DNA of 64,000 bases from Nocardia vinacea (GCF_035920345.1 NZ_CP109149.1:4712001-4776000); one strand, 5' to 3'; positions 45,607-54,609 are shown, numbered from the stretch's first letter. Numbers and translations are program-made. Notes: generated by a model not told the origin, from the sequence alone.

Positions 45607-46563
45607 GTGTCCCAAGACCCCAACTCCGTCCCCCACCCGCCCGACGCGCCGGCACCGCCAAGCCCCGCAGCACCGCCCAACTTGCAGACGCCCAACCTTT
45701 CACCACCCGGTTGGCCGCCTCCGCCACCCGACTGGCAGACGGCGCCCAACCTTTCACCGCCACCCGGTCACCCAACACCTCCACCGCCCGGCCCCGCCCA
45801 CGGTTGGCCGACCCCGCCGCCGCCCAACTGGGCAACACCTCCGATATTCCCTCCGGTGCCGCCAAGCCCACCGACCGCACCGAATTGGCCACCGCACTTG
45901 CACCCGCACGGCTGGGCGGCACCTGGCTCAGCGAGTTCTCCTACCGCACAGCACATTCCTAAAGATTGGCCTGCTCCTCCGCATTCGCCGAACACACCAA
46001 CACCACCCGGCCCGACACCACCGCTTGGCGGCCCGACACCACCGCACGGCGGCCCGACACCACCGAGCCCCGCAGCATCGCCCGACTGGCAGACGGCGCC
46101 CACCCTTTCAACGCCACCCGGTCGGCCAACACCTCCGCCGCCCAGCCCCGCCCACGGTTGGCCAATGCCTAACTGGGCAAAACCTCCGGTGCCCCCAAGC
46201 CCACCGGCCGCACCGAATTGGCCTCCGCATCCGCACCACCCACACAGCTGGGCAGCACCTGGCTCAGCGAGTTCTCCTACCGCGCTGCTCCTTCCCGGCG
46301 GATGGCCCGCTCCGCCGCCACCTGGTCAGCACACTCCGCCGCCATCCCTTCGGGCGACAGGTGCGATGCCGTCCGATTTCGCTGCCGCACAGCACGTGCC
46401 GGGCCCGCCGATCGCTGCCATGCAACCTGGTCAGCCCATGTCGTTACCGGGTCCGATGCCGCCATCGCAGGCGAATCCAGTTGCAGCGATCGAACTTCCG
46501 CACGACCACGAGTCCAGTGCCGAGCCGCAGGAATCCGACGACGCAACCGGGCGGCCAGGATGA
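45607..46563 (+). CDS. Pro-rich repeat protein
   Basis: Not recognised. 318 residues, dominated by Pro, Ala, Trp and His, with no signal peptide or membrane helix. It has a clear internal duplication: residues 41-114 and 159-226 share WQTAP, PTPPPP, PAHGWP, APNWPPH and WAAPGSASSPTA. Between them is a triplicated GGPTPP unit. The GTG start at 45607 has AAAGGAG eight bases upstream, so it is translated efficiently. The C-terminal 25 residues become acidic (HDHESSAEPQESDD). Its stop overlaps the next ATG (ATGA). Possibly an extended scaffold or wall-spanning protein; this is a guess. Confidence 0.65.
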   Translation: MSQDPNSVPHPPDAPAPPSPAAPPNLQTPNLSPPGWPPPPPDWQTAPNLSPPPGHPTPPPPGPAHGWPTPPPPNWATPPIFPPVPPSPPTAPNWPPHLHPHGWAAPGSASSPTAQHIPKDWPAPPHSPNTPTPPGPTPPLGGPTPPHGGPTPPSPAASPDWQTAPTLSTPPGRPTPPPPSPAHGWPMPNWAKPPVPPSPPAAPNWPPHPHHPHSWAAPGSASSPTALLLPGGWPAPPPPGQHTPPPSLRATGAMPSDFAAAQHVPGPPIAAMQPGQPMSLPGPMPPSQANPVAAIELPHDHESSAEPQESDDATGRPG

Positions 46564-46809
46564 CCGCACAATCACAATCCACCGCTGAGCAGCTGACCGA
46601 GTTAGGACCAGCCGTCGCCGAATCCGTCAGTGCGGCAGCCACTGTCGTCGAACAGCAGCATCGAGCGGTCGCCGGTGCGGTTTTCGATGCCATCGGGCCG
46701 ATCGGCGAGCCCGCGGCGCGAGTCCACGACGTCATCGCGGGGCGCTGTCTTCGACTCGATTCGTGGCATTGCCACGGTGGTCGGCAGCGCACTTACCGAG
46801 CGCGAATAG
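46560..46809 (+). pseudogene. Truncated, frameshifted N-terminus of an alpha/beta hydrolase-like gene
   Basis: The ATG overlaps the preceding stop. The frame encodes EQLTELGPAVAESVSAAATV and HRAVAGAVFDAIGPIGEPA, resembling the helical N-terminal segment of large actinobacterial lipase/esterase proteins. One extra base near 46742 shifts the frame. In the other frame the similarity goes on as GAVFDSIRGIATVVGSALTE and stops at 46807-46809. No catalytic part follows; the convergent Uma2 gene ends two bases later. The family call rests on recall of the N-terminal pattern and is tentative. Confidence 0.55.
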
Positions 46810-46810
46810 G

Positions 46811-47392
46811 TCAGATCTCGACCAAAGCGGCCGGATCGAAACTCACCCGAATCGGTGGATCGGCTCGGATCGCCGCGGTGAATACTGTTCCTGCCGCAAC
46901 CGTTGGATGGGCGTGAAAGGCGCCGTCCGCGAGCAGCATTCGGTGTATCCGGACCTCCGGATGGTGCTCGACTATCCAGTACTGGGGAATGTCGATGGCC
47001 GCGTACTCGCGAACCTTCCTGACCCGATCGGTGCGTTCACTGCCGTCGCCCGGCGCAATGATCTCCACGGCGAGCAGCACCTCCGTACCGGAAATCAGCC
47101 GGGGCGTTTCGGCGATAATCGCGGCCCGCGCAACATCTCTCGGGATCACCACGATATCGGGCTTGCGAATGCCGCTGGGCGTGTTGACTTCCCAACCACC
47201 GCCGATACATACGTGCACCGCGGCACCCCCGGCCGCGATATCGATGAGCCGCCCGAGCCGCTGCACCACGAAATCGTGACGCGCACCGCCCGCAACCGCG
47301 ATCAACCAGCCGTCCTCGAGCTCGAAACCCTTACCGCCGTTCGGTAAACGGCGCAGATCCACATCGGTATACGGTCCGCGATGCTCACTCAT
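46811..47392 (-). CDS. Uma2-family (DUF820) PD-(D/E)XK nuclease-like protein
   Basis: 193-residue protein of the Uma2 family, which has a restriction-endonuclease-like fold. Candidate active-site residues are Asp in KPDIVVIP, Glu in LLAVEIIAPGD and the Lys in RVRKVREYAA, followed by the typical IPQYWIVEHHP strand. No DNA target or partner is evident. A broken paralogue lies at 44.7 kb. It is convergent with the truncated hydrolase and downstream of the leuB terminator. Confidence 0.85.
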   Translation of the reverse strand: MSEHRGPYTDVDLRRLPNGGKGFELEDGWLIAVAGGARHDFVVQRLGRLIDIAAGGAAVHVCIGGGWEVNTPSGIRKPDIVVIPRDVARAAIIAETPRLISGTEVLLAVEIIAPGDGSERTDRVRKVREYAAIDIPQYWIVEHHPEVRIHRMLLADGAFHAHPTVAAGTVFTAAIRADPPIRVSFDPAALVEI

Positions 47393-47421
47393 CGGACTCC
47401 CGCGCGTTCCTGCGAAGCCGA

Positions 47422-47453
47422 AAGGCCCGCGCTCGAACGCGCTCGAGCGCGGG
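47422..47453 (-). terminator. leuB terminator hairpin
   Basis: GGCCCGCGCTCGA and its complement form a perfect 13-bp stem with a 6-base loop, 18 bases after the leuB stop. Confidence 0.75.
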
Positions 47454-47470
47454 CCGTCAAGCAGAACATG

Positions 47471-48478
47471 TCAGACCGCCGCGGCGATCCGATCTCCGAT
47501 CTCGACGGTCGAGGCCGCACCGGTGCGCGACGCGAGATCCTTGGCGACCGCCGCTTCGATGCGCGCGGCGCCTTCGGTGTTTCCGAGGTGGTTGAGCAGC
47601 AATGACACCGACAGAATCGCTGCGGTCGGATCAGCCTTGGACTGCCCCGCGATATCGGGGGCACTGCCGTGGACCGGCTCGAACATGCTCGGGTTGGTGC
47701 CGGAGGCGTCGATATTGCCGCTGGCCGCCAGGCCGATTCCGCCGCTGACCGCGGCCGCGAGGTCGGTGATGATGTCGCCGAAGAGGTTGTCGGTGACGAT
47801 CACATCGAAGCGGCCCGGATCGTTGACCATGTGGATGGTGGCGGCATCGATGTGCTGGTAGGCGGTCTGCACCTCCGGGAACTCCGCCGCGACCTCGTTC
47901 ACCGTCCGCTGCCACAGCGAACCGGCGAAGGTCAGCACATTGTTCTTGTGCACCAGCGTCAGGTGCTTGCGCCGGGCCTGCGCCTTGGCGAAGGCGTAGC
48001 GGACGACGCGCTCGATGCCGAAGCGGGTATTGGTGCTGACCTCGGTGGCGACCTCGTGCGGGGTCTCCACCCGGATCGCGCCGCCGGTGCCGGTGTAAGG
48101 GCCCTCGGTGCCCTCGCGCACGACTACGAAGTCGATATCCGGATTGCCCGCGAGCGGACTTGTCACGCCCGGGTACAGCTTCGACGGACGCAGGTTGACG
48201 TGATGATCCAGCGCGAACCGGGTGCGCAGCAGGAGTCCGCGCTCGAGCACACCGCTGGGCACCGACGGATCGCCGATCGCACCGAGCAGGATCGCATCGT
48301 GCTGCTTCAGCTCGGGCAGCACCGAATCCGGCAGGATCTCACCGGTCGCGTGGTAGCGCCGCGCGCCGAGGTCGTATTCGGTCTTCTCGACGCCCGGCTG
48401 CACCACGTCGAGCACCTTGAGCGCCTCCGCGATGACCTCGGGGCCGATCCCATCACCCGCGATAACAGCAAGCTTCAT
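47471..48478 (-). CDS. leuB: 3-isopropylmalate dehydrogenase
   Basis: Oxidises and decarboxylates 3-isopropylmalate in leucine synthesis. The 335-residue chain begins [30 protein letters not shown] is the substrate-binding region, [20 protein letters not shown] the metal/NAD signature, and [14 protein letters not shown] follows. The ATG at 48478 is chosen over a start 17 codons earlier that lacks homology. serA lies 171 bp upstream with its own hairpin, so leuB probably has a separate promoter. Confidence 0.97.
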   Translation of the reverse strand: MKLAVIAGDGIGPEVIAEALKVLDVVQPGVEKTEYDLGARRYHATGEILPDSVLPELKQHDAILLGAIGDPSVPSGVLERGLLLRTRFALDHHVNLRPSKLYPGVTSPLAGNPDIDFVVVREGTEGPYTGTGGAIRVETPHEVATEVSTNTRFGIERVVRYAFAKAQARRKHLTLVHKNNVLTFAGSLWQRTVNEVAAEFPEVQTAYQHIDAATIHMVNDPGRFDVIVTDNLFGDIITDLAAAVSGGIGLAASGNIDASGTNPSMFEPVHGSAPDIAGQSKADPTAAILSVSLLLNHLGNTEGAARIEAAVAKDLASRTGAASTVEIGDRIAAAV

Positions 48479-48609
48479 AACAACAAGGCTCCGTTCAGTA
48501 TTGCCGACCGCCACCGTACTTCGTCCCACACCGCACGCCGCTGTCGGGCAGACAGCGCAGCCCGGCAGTCACCATGCGCGGCGTGACATGTCATGCCCGG
48601 CACAGGTGA

Positions 48610-48642
48610 CGGCGCCGCGCACGGTCGACGTGCGCGGCGCCG
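48610..48642 (-). terminator. serA terminator hairpin
   Basis: CGGCGCCGCGCAC and its complement form a 13-bp perfect stem with a 7-base loop, seven bases beyond the serA stop. Confidence 0.8.
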
Positions 48643-48649
48643 GTAGTGG

Positions 48650-50248
48650 TCAGAACAGGTCGACCAGGACGATCTTGGCCGCACCGACGGATTCGGCGAT
48701 CGCGGCCTGGACGTCGGCGGGGACTTCGCGGGCCACACGTAGAACCACGGTCGCGCCCTCCTTGTCGACATCCTGGCTAAGCTGTGCGGCGAGGATGTCG
48801 ATCTCGGCCTCACCGAGCTTCGTGCCGATCCTGCCGAGCGCGCCCGGCTTGTCCTCGTAGTTCAGCACGGCAAGGTTCAGGCCTTCGGCGCGCATGTCGT
48901 AGTTGCGACCGTTGATGTTGACGATCTTCTGCACCTGCTGCGGCTCGGTCAGCGTGCCCGCCACATTCAGCGTGCTGCCGTCGCCGAAGACCGCGCGCAG
49001 GTCGACGACGCTGCGGTGGCTCGGGCTCTCCGAAACCTTGGTGACCTCGGCGGTAATGCCGCGGTCCTTGGCCAGCGCGGGGGCGTTGACGAAGGTGACC
49101 TGGTCCTCGACCAGCGCGGAGAAGATGCCGCGCAGCGCCGAAAGCTCCAGCACCGCAACATCTTGCGCGGCCAGCTCGCCGCGGACCTGCACCTCGACGC
49201 TGACCGGCAGCTCGTTGGACACCGCGCCGAGCAGGTGCCCCTGCTTACGCACGATCTCCAGCCACGGCGCGACCTCGTCGCCGACGGTGCCACCGGTGAC
49301 GTTCACCGCGCCCGGCACGAATTCACCGGCCAGGGCCAGCAGTACGGACTTGGCGACATCGGTGCCCGCACGGTCCTGCGCCTCGGCGGTGGACGCACCC
49401 AGGTGCGGGGTCACCACGACCTGCGGCAGGTCGAACAGCGGGCTGTCGGTGCACGGCTCGGTGTCGAATACGTCCAGACCGGCGGCACGCACGTGACCGG
49501 ACTTGATGGCGTCGGCGAGCGCCTGCTCGTCGACCAGCCCACCGCGGGCGGCGTTGACGATGATGACGCCCGGCTTGGTCTTGGCGATGGCTTCCTTGCC
49601 GATGATGCCCTTGGTCTCGGGGGTCTTCGGCAGGTGCACCGAGATCAGATCGGCGCGCTCGAGCAGCTCGTCCAGGGGCAGCAGTTCGATGCCGAGCTGG
49701 GCGGCGCGGGCCGGGGAGACGTAGGGGTCGTAGGCGATCACCTTGGTCTCGAAGGCGGCGAGACGCGCGGCGAACAGCTGGCCGATGCGACCGAGGCCGA
49801 CCACACCGACGGTCTTGTCGAAGATCTCGACACCGTTGAACTTGCTGCGCGCCCAGGTGCGCTCGCGCAGGGTGGCATCGGCGGCCGGGATCTGGCGGGC
49901 GGCGGCCAGCAGCAGCGTGACAGCGTGCTCAGCCGCGGTGTGGATGTTGGAGGTGGGCGCGTTGACCACCATGACGCCGCGCTCGGTGGCCGCGGGCACA
50001 TCGACATTGTCGAGGCCGACACCGGCGCGGGCGACGATCTTCAGGTTCTTCCCGGCCTCGAGCACCTCGGCGTCGACGGTGGTCGCCGAGCGCACGAGTA
50101 GGGCATCCGCCTCGGGCACCGCGGCCAGCAGCGCGGGACGGTCGGGGCCGTCGACCCAGCGGACCTCGACACCGTCACCGAGCGCGTCGACGGTCGACTG
50201 GGCGAGCTTGTCGGCGATCAGAACAACAGGACGGCCTGCTTGGCTCAC
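48650..50248 (-). CDS. serA: D-3-phosphoglycerate dehydrogenase
   Basis: First enzyme of serine synthesis, oxidising 3-phosphoglycerate. The 532-residue long form has an NAD-binding core with VGVVGLGRIGQLFAARLAAF, the substrate Arg in VRSATTVDAE and a catalytic His in TPHLGASTAEAQ. An intervening (ASB) domain and a C-terminal ACT domain (NYEDKPGALGRIG) give serine feedback control in relatives. The GTG at 50248 has AGGAG nine bases upstream. Confidence 0.97.
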   Translation of the reverse strand: MSQAGRPVVLIADKLAQSTVDALGDGVEVRWVDGPDRPALLAAVPEADALLVRSATTVDAEVLEAGKNLKIVARAGVGLDNVDVPAATERGVMVVNAPTSNIHTAAEHAVTLLLAAARQIPAADATLRERTWARSKFNGVEIFDKTVGVVGLGRIGQLFAARLAAFETKVIAYDPYVSPARAAQLGIELLPLDELLERADLISVHLPKTPETKGIIGKEAIAKTKPGVIIVNAARGGLVDEQALADAIKSGHVRAAGLDVFDTEPCTDSPLFDLPQVVVTPHLGASTAEAQDRAGTDVAKSVLLALAGEFVPGAVNVTGGTVGDEVAPWLEIVRKQGHLLGAVSNELPVSVEVQVRGELAAQDVAVLELSALRGIFSALVEDQVTFVNAPALAKDRGITAEVTKVSESPSHRSVVDLRAVFGDGSTLNVAGTLTEPQQVQKIVNINGRNYDMRAEGLNLAVLNYEDKPGALGRIGTKLGEAEIDILAAQLSQDVDKEGATVVLRVAREVPADVQAAIAESVGAAKIVLVDLF

Positions 50249-50356
50249 TGTGGGGTACTCCTGGAAGGAAAGGGGGTCGGCAATTACCGCGCACCAGCTT
50301 AGTTGGCCGGAATCCGCCGCGGCCTACCCCCCGGTAGGCGGGTGCCTCAACATGAA

Positions 50357-50389
50357 GGAAGGCCCCGCACCAACGGTGCGAGGCCTTCC
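50357..50389 (-). terminator. Terminator after the 38-residue peptide gene
   Basis: GGAAGGCC-C-CGCACC pairs with GGTGCG-A-GGCCTTCC around a 3-base loop AAC. It ends the short transcript of the peptide gene about 60 bases past its stop and separates it from serA. Confidence 0.75.
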
Positions 50390-50450
50390 CTCGTCGTACG
50401 CCGTCACAGCGGCGTCCGCGCGGTCGAAATTATCGACCGAGACAGCGCTA

Positions 50451-50567
50451 TCAGCCGCCGAACGAACCCGTCCACAGGGTGTTGAAAATGCCGTGCAGAG
50501 CAGCGCTACCGGTGGAGAACAGGCCGTCCAGAGCCGCGGAACCGGTGTCGATGATAACGGGGATCAT
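50451..50567 (-). CDS. 38-residue peptide with tandem TGSAAL repeats
   Basis: Not recognised. ATG complement at 50565-50567 is preceded by AGAGGAAA with 5-7 base spacing, a good ribosome-binding site. The peptide starts MIPVIID and contains two 11-residue repeats, TGSAALDGLFS and TGSAALHGIFN, and a final TGSFGG. It is neutral, lacks Lys and Arg, and would form amphipathic helices. A terminator follows, and about 330 bp of A/T-richer DNA lies upstream, so it looks like an independent transcript. Short helical porin or wall peptides of mycolic-acid bacteria are a possible comparison, not a shown homology. Confidence 0.6.
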   Translation of the reverse strand: MIPVIIDTGSAALDGLFSTGSAALHGIFNTLWTGSFGG

Positions 50568-50920
50568 GAAATTTCCTCTTCGTCGAAAACAAATCCAGTC
50601 GAACTGGCTGACACATGGCACATCGGGGCATGCACAAATCCGGTTACGGAATTCTGGCGGATTGTGACGCAGACTACATATCGCACTTCGTTGTGATCTG
50701 GACAACTGACCAAAAGATCTCTGATCAGGCCATACGTGCATGAATGCAGGTCGGGAGCGCTTTTTCGAAGATGTAATTAGGTCCGCAAAGGAAGCTTTCT
50801 AAGAAATCTCTGAGAAAATATGCGCCACCCTCCGAGATCTATCCGAGATAGGTGCAATGGAATGCTGGCAACTTTCGGACACAGCAGACCGCATTACCGC
50901 AATATCGCGAGTCAGCGGTA
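50568..50920. other. A/T-richer intergenic region
   Basis: 353 bases without a supported gene. The A/T content is clearly above the window's norm, with stretches such as AAGCTTTCTAAGAAATCT and GAAAATATG. It probably holds the promoter of the 38-residue peptide gene; no defined -35/-10 pair was assigned. Confidence 0.5.
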
Positions 50921-52415
50921 TTAGTCGGCGCGATACATCAGATACGGGCGCGCCAAGATCAGCGCGACAGCAAGCATGGCGCTACCGAAATACACCGGGA
51001 GCAGATGGACGAACGCGGTGTAGTGGATGAAGAAGTGGATGACCAGCGCGCCGGCCGAACCGGCGACGGCGGCACCGAGCAGCGTCCACCACACCCAGGC
51101 CTCACCCTGTCGCCAACCCCACAGTCCGGGCAGCACGATCGCCACCGCCGTTGCCATCAACGCGCCGCCGAAGCCGGCCCGATCGTGGGCGATGAACGGC
51201 AGCAGGTGCGCGTTGGCGGCTTCCAGCGTGGCGGCATCGGTGTGCATGAACTCGAGATCCGTCGGCACGAACACGAAGGTGAGTCCGACGGTCGAGATGA
51301 CAACGCCGCCGATGAATACGCCCACCCCGGTCGCGACCAGCAGCAGCTGGCCCACGAGCGCGCGCCGCCTGATCCACTCGGGACACTCCGGCGGCACCGT
51401 CCAATGCGCCGTGGTCGGCTTGCGCCACACCGCGAGCAGGAACATCGGGAACAGCACCGCCGCCGCTGTGACGTGCAGTGGCTCAACGAACCCGATCACC
51501 AGGAAGTAGAACAGCGTCGGAAATCCGATGAGCCCGGAGAGCAGATACGCGTTGCGAGCCCAGACGCGCCCCAGCCGTATGCCGCCCCAGGCCAGGCCGG
51601 TGTACAGCACGCCGATGGCGATCATATTGCCCGCCATGGTGATTCGATCATGCTGCAGGAAATGCACCAGGTGGTGGTTGATTTCGTGCAGTCCGTCCAC
51701 GTCCGTGCCGAGGTAGTCGCGGTCATACCAGAGCAGTACGGGCCCCAAAGTGATTGCCGCCGCACCGATTCCGGCGACGATCATGCCGATGCCGACCAGC
51801 AGGCCCCAGCACCACGCGGGCCAGCGGCGGGGGTCCAGCGGAACGTCGCGCAGGGTCGGCGGCGGTGCGGTCGGTTGCGCGGCCTCGATGACGCGGTTGA
51901 ACCAGCTGGGTCCGGCGGCGATCAGCACCGCGGGGGTCGCGAGCACGGTGGCGGTGGAGTCGGCCAGGGCCGTCACCGCTGCGGCGATATCGGGTTCGGT
52001 CAGGTAGTGCCGATCGGCGGGTTCGCCGACGATCACCTGATCGACGTGCGGCTCCAGTTCCGCGCCCACCTCGGGGTCGTCGACCAGCGCGATCACCCGG
52101 CACCGGCGATCCAGGACGGCGGCACGCACTGCCCGATATCGTCGCGGCCCACCGGCCCGACCTCGACGATTCCGGCGCCCTGCACCGGCAGCACCCGGAT
52201 GGCGTCTCGCGCGACCTCGACCGGAACCCGCGCACCGAATCGATCGGCCCATTCGGCGGGCAACTCGGGATGGTCGAAAACGCGCTCGATCGCCCGCCCG
52301 CCGCCCGGCAGCGCGATCAAACCCGACAGCAACCGCAATGCCAATAGTTGCGCGCGATGCTCCCCGACCAGGGCATTCGCCATCGGGCGCAACGGGTGAT
52401 AGGTCCAGTCCGGCA
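50921..52415 (-). pseudogene. Membrane protein gene split by a frameshift
   Basis: Two frames make one plausible protein. The first, from the ATG at 52415 (MPDWTYHPLRPMANALVGEH), runs to PVQGAGIVEVGPVGRDDIG near 52130. There a one-base loss would rejoin AVRAAVLDRRCRVIALVDDP, in the frame that continues to 50921. The soluble N-terminal 190 residues faintly recall the start of class 2 dihydroorotate dehydrogenases. The remainder has about eight transmembrane helices and an NHHLVHFLQHDR segment. Alternatively the second part starts at its own GTG near 52121. A sequence error is also possible. Function unknown. Confidence 0.6.
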
Positions 52416-52503
52416 TGACGGTCATCGTCACACACCCTCAGTCGTCGCGGCAGTACGAAAACGGTTGGTCCGCTTGGTCCCGGCCGAACTACGATCACCG
52501 ACC

Positions 52504-53322
52504 ATGTCCCTGCGCGCGATTCCGGCTTCGATGGACCCGTTTGTGGTCGGGTCGATCGATGCCGAGCTCGATCGGATCGAGCGCGCGCATCGGGTGTCGG
52601 TGCTGCTGGCCATCGAAAGCGGTAGCCGGGCTTGGGGATTCCCCTCGCCCGATTCCGATTACGACTGCCGGTTCGTCTATGTCGCGCATATGGACATCTA
52701 CCTGTCGCCATGGCGGACAAGGGATGTCATCGAGACGCCGCTGGTCGACCTGCTCGATGTGAACGGCTGGGATCTGGCCAAGGCACTACGGCTGCTGGTG
52801 AACGGCAATGCGGTGCTGATCGAATGGTTGATGTCGCCGATCGTGTACCGCGGCGACGTCCGGTTCCGTACCGAATTGCGCGCGGTCGCAGCGGAAGTCG
52901 CCGATCGGAACCAAGTGGCCCGGCACTACCTGCATCTGGGCAGCAGGCAGTGGGCGCTGTTCGATCACCATCGGTCGCTGAAGAAGGTGTTCTATTCGCT
53001 GCGGCCCGCGATGGCCTTGCGTTGGCTGCGTGAGCATCCCGACGCGGTGGTGGCGCCTATGCATCTGCCATCGCTGCTGGAGCAGTGCGAGTTGCCCGGC
53101 GAGCTGGTTTCGGCGATTGCCGCGCTGACCGAGCTGAAGTCGCGCACCCGTGAAATGGGTAGCGGCGCAGTGCCGGTCCCGATCGCCGAGTTCATCGCGG
53201 CCGAATTCGACCGTGCGACAGACGCTTTCCCGAAGACTCCGAATCGAGATATGGATCGGGCTCGCGCGGTGACCGCCGCCTTCTTCCGCAAGGAAGTCCT
53301 GGCCGCTGGAAATGGGCGGTAG
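52504..53322 (+). CDS. RlaP/YcgL-type nucleotidyltransferase
   Basis: 272-residue protein of the DNA polymerase beta nucleotidyltransferase superfamily, RlaP type (sometimes linked to RNA repair). The active-site motif is IESGSRAWGFPSPDSDYD, with the GS pair and the catalytic DxD (Asp in SDYD). RFVYVAHMDIYL and LLVNGNAVLIEWLMSPIVY follow. The start ATG (52504) is chosen because homology begins there. It is divergent from the frameshifted membrane gene, and fragments of both occur at 44.8 kb. No RNA ligase gene is nearby. Confidence 0.82.
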   Translation: MSLRAIPASMDPFVVGSIDAELDRIERAHRVSVLLAIESGSRAWGFPSPDSDYDCRFVYVAHMDIYLSPWRTRDVIETPLVDLLDVNGWDLAKALRLLVNGNAVLIEWLMSPIVYRGDVRFRTELRAVAAEVADRNQVARHYLHLGSRQWALFDHHRSLKKVFYSLRPAMALRWLREHPDAVVAPMHLPSLLEQCELPGELVSAIAALTELKSRTREMGSGAVPVPIAEFIAAEFDRATDAFPKTPNRDMDRARAVTAAFFRKEVLAAGNGR

Positions 53323-53343
53323 CGCGACCGGATCAGCTCCGCA

Positions 53344-53838
53344 TCACACCTCGGCCACCGCGGCGGCGTAGGCGCGCGCCAACCGGTCGGTGGCGGTCGG
53401 TGCGTCCGGATCGGGACGCGGAATTCCGAGGTGCGACTCGCGCAGTTCGTCCATGAACTCGGCCCAGAGCTGCGGCCCGCCCTCCTCGAGGAGTTCGGCG
53501 CGTACGCGCAGGCGTTTCGTCGTCGGGCGATGCCGGAGCCCCCATGCGCCCAACTGCGCCATGATCGGCACCAGTTGGATCGCGGGCTCGGTGAGCCGGT
53601 ACTCGGCCTTCTGACCGGGGCGGGTGTCCTCGCGACTGAGCAGTCCGGCCGCAACCAGGCGCTTGAGCCGGTCGGACAGGATATTGGACGCGATCCCCTC
53701 CTCCGATCCGGCCAGCAGCTCGCGGAAGTGGCGGCGATTGCCGAACATCACGTCGCGCAGGACCAGCAGCGTCCATCGATCGCCGATCACCTCGATGGTG
53801 GCGTTGATCGGGCAGCCCGAACGTCCCTCGTCGCGCAT
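53344..53838 (-). CDS. HxlR-family transcriptional regulator
   Basis: 164-residue winged-helix regulator of the HxlR/DUF24 type. CPINATIEVIGDRWTLLVLR opens the domain, with the conserved Cys9 that senses electrophiles in relatives. RHFRELLAGSEEGIASNILS forms the recognition helix region. The C-terminal extension (from about 105) is longer than usual. It is divergent from the DHFR-like gene, with matching dyads between, so it probably represses that gene and itself. Confidence 0.92.
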   Translation of the reverse strand: MRDEGRSGCPINATIEVIGDRWTLLVLRDVMFGNRRHFRELLAGSEEGIASNILSDRLKRLVAAGLLSREDTRPGQKAEYRLTEPAIQLVPIMAQLGAWGLRHRPTTKRLRVRAELLEEGGPQLWAEFMDELRESHLGIPRPDPDAPTATDRLARAYAAAVAEV

Positions 53839-53860
53839 GCGGCACTCCCTCCGTCGAAGT

Positions 53861-53923
53861 TACTGCTTGCATTCTACAACCAGTTGCACTTAGGCTGTCC
53901 ACAAGCGATTGCAAAATGCAAGC
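53861..53923. promoter_or_regulatory. HxlR operator region
   Basis: CTGCTTGCATT (53861-53871) and its exact complement AATGCAAGCAG (53913-53923) bracket the promoter region of the two divergent genes. TTGCA-AAA-TGCAA (53907-53919) forms a compact palindrome inside the right arm, and TTGCATT and GTTGCA halves repeat on the left. Confidence 0.7.
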
Positions 53924-53944
53924 AGATCGGGAAAAGGGAGAATC

Positions 53945-54589
53945 ATGGCCAAGTTGCGCGTACACAACATCGCGATATCGCTCGACGGCTACATCGCCGG
54001 ACCGAATCAGGGACCCGAGAATCCGCTCGGCGAGGGCGGGCTGCGGCTGCACGATTGGGTGTGGGCCACGCGCTACGCACACCAGATGGACGGGGCGGAC
54101 ACCGGCGAGACCGGCGTGGACAACGATTTCCTGGTCGCGGGCGATGCCGGTATCGGCGCAACGATCATGGGGCGCAACATGTTCGGCCCGATCCGCGGCC
54201 CATGGGTCGATCACGAATGGCAGGGTTGGTGGGGCGACAACCCGCCCTACCACCACGACACCTTCGTGATGACCCATCACACGCGACCATCGCTGCCCAT
54301 GACGGGTGGCACGACGTTCCATTTCGTGAACGAAACGCCGGAAGAGGTTCTGCGCCAAGCATTCAAGGCCGCGGACGGTCAGGATGCGCGGCTCGCGGGC
54401 GGCTCATCGGCAATCCGGCAGTTCCTGCGCGCCGGTCTGGTGGACGAGATGCATCTCGCGGTAGTCCCGATTCTGCTCGGCGCGGGCGAGCGGCTCTACG
54501 ACGATCTCGGCACCCTGCCGGGCTATCAGATCAGCTCGGTGGTGCACTCCCCCGCGGTCACCCATGTCACCTTCACCAAGACCGCCTGA
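53945..54589 (+). CDS. DHFR/RibD-C-like reductase
   Basis: 214-residue protein of the dihydrofolate reductase-like RibD C-terminal family, NADPH-dependent reductases of uncertain substrate. VHNIAISLDGYIAGPNQG at the start, TIMGRNMFGP, and the nucleotide-binding LAGGSSAIRQFLRAGLVDEM are typical. The ATG at 53945 has AAAGGGAG six bases upstream. Such genes are often controlled by a divergent HxlR or MarR regulator, as here, and may act in resistance to reactive compounds. Confidence 0.88.
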   Translation: MAKLRVHNIAISLDGYIAGPNQGPENPLGEGGLRLHDWVWATRYAHQMDGADTGETGVDNDFLVAGDAGIGATIMGRNMFGPIRGPWVDHEWQGWWGDNPPYHHDTFVMTHHTRPSLPMTGGTTFHFVNETPEEVLRQAFKAADGQDARLAGGSSAIRQFLRAGLVDEMHLAVVPILLGAGERLYDDLGTLPGYQISSVVHSPAVTHVTFTKTA

Positions 54590-54609
54590 ATATCCCCCGG
54601 AAACGACGA

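Noticed and set aside
45700..46290. Pro-rich DNA repeats as a CRISPR-like or non-coding array
   Set aside because: They preserve one reading frame with a strong ribosome-binding site and encode the duplicated protein segment.
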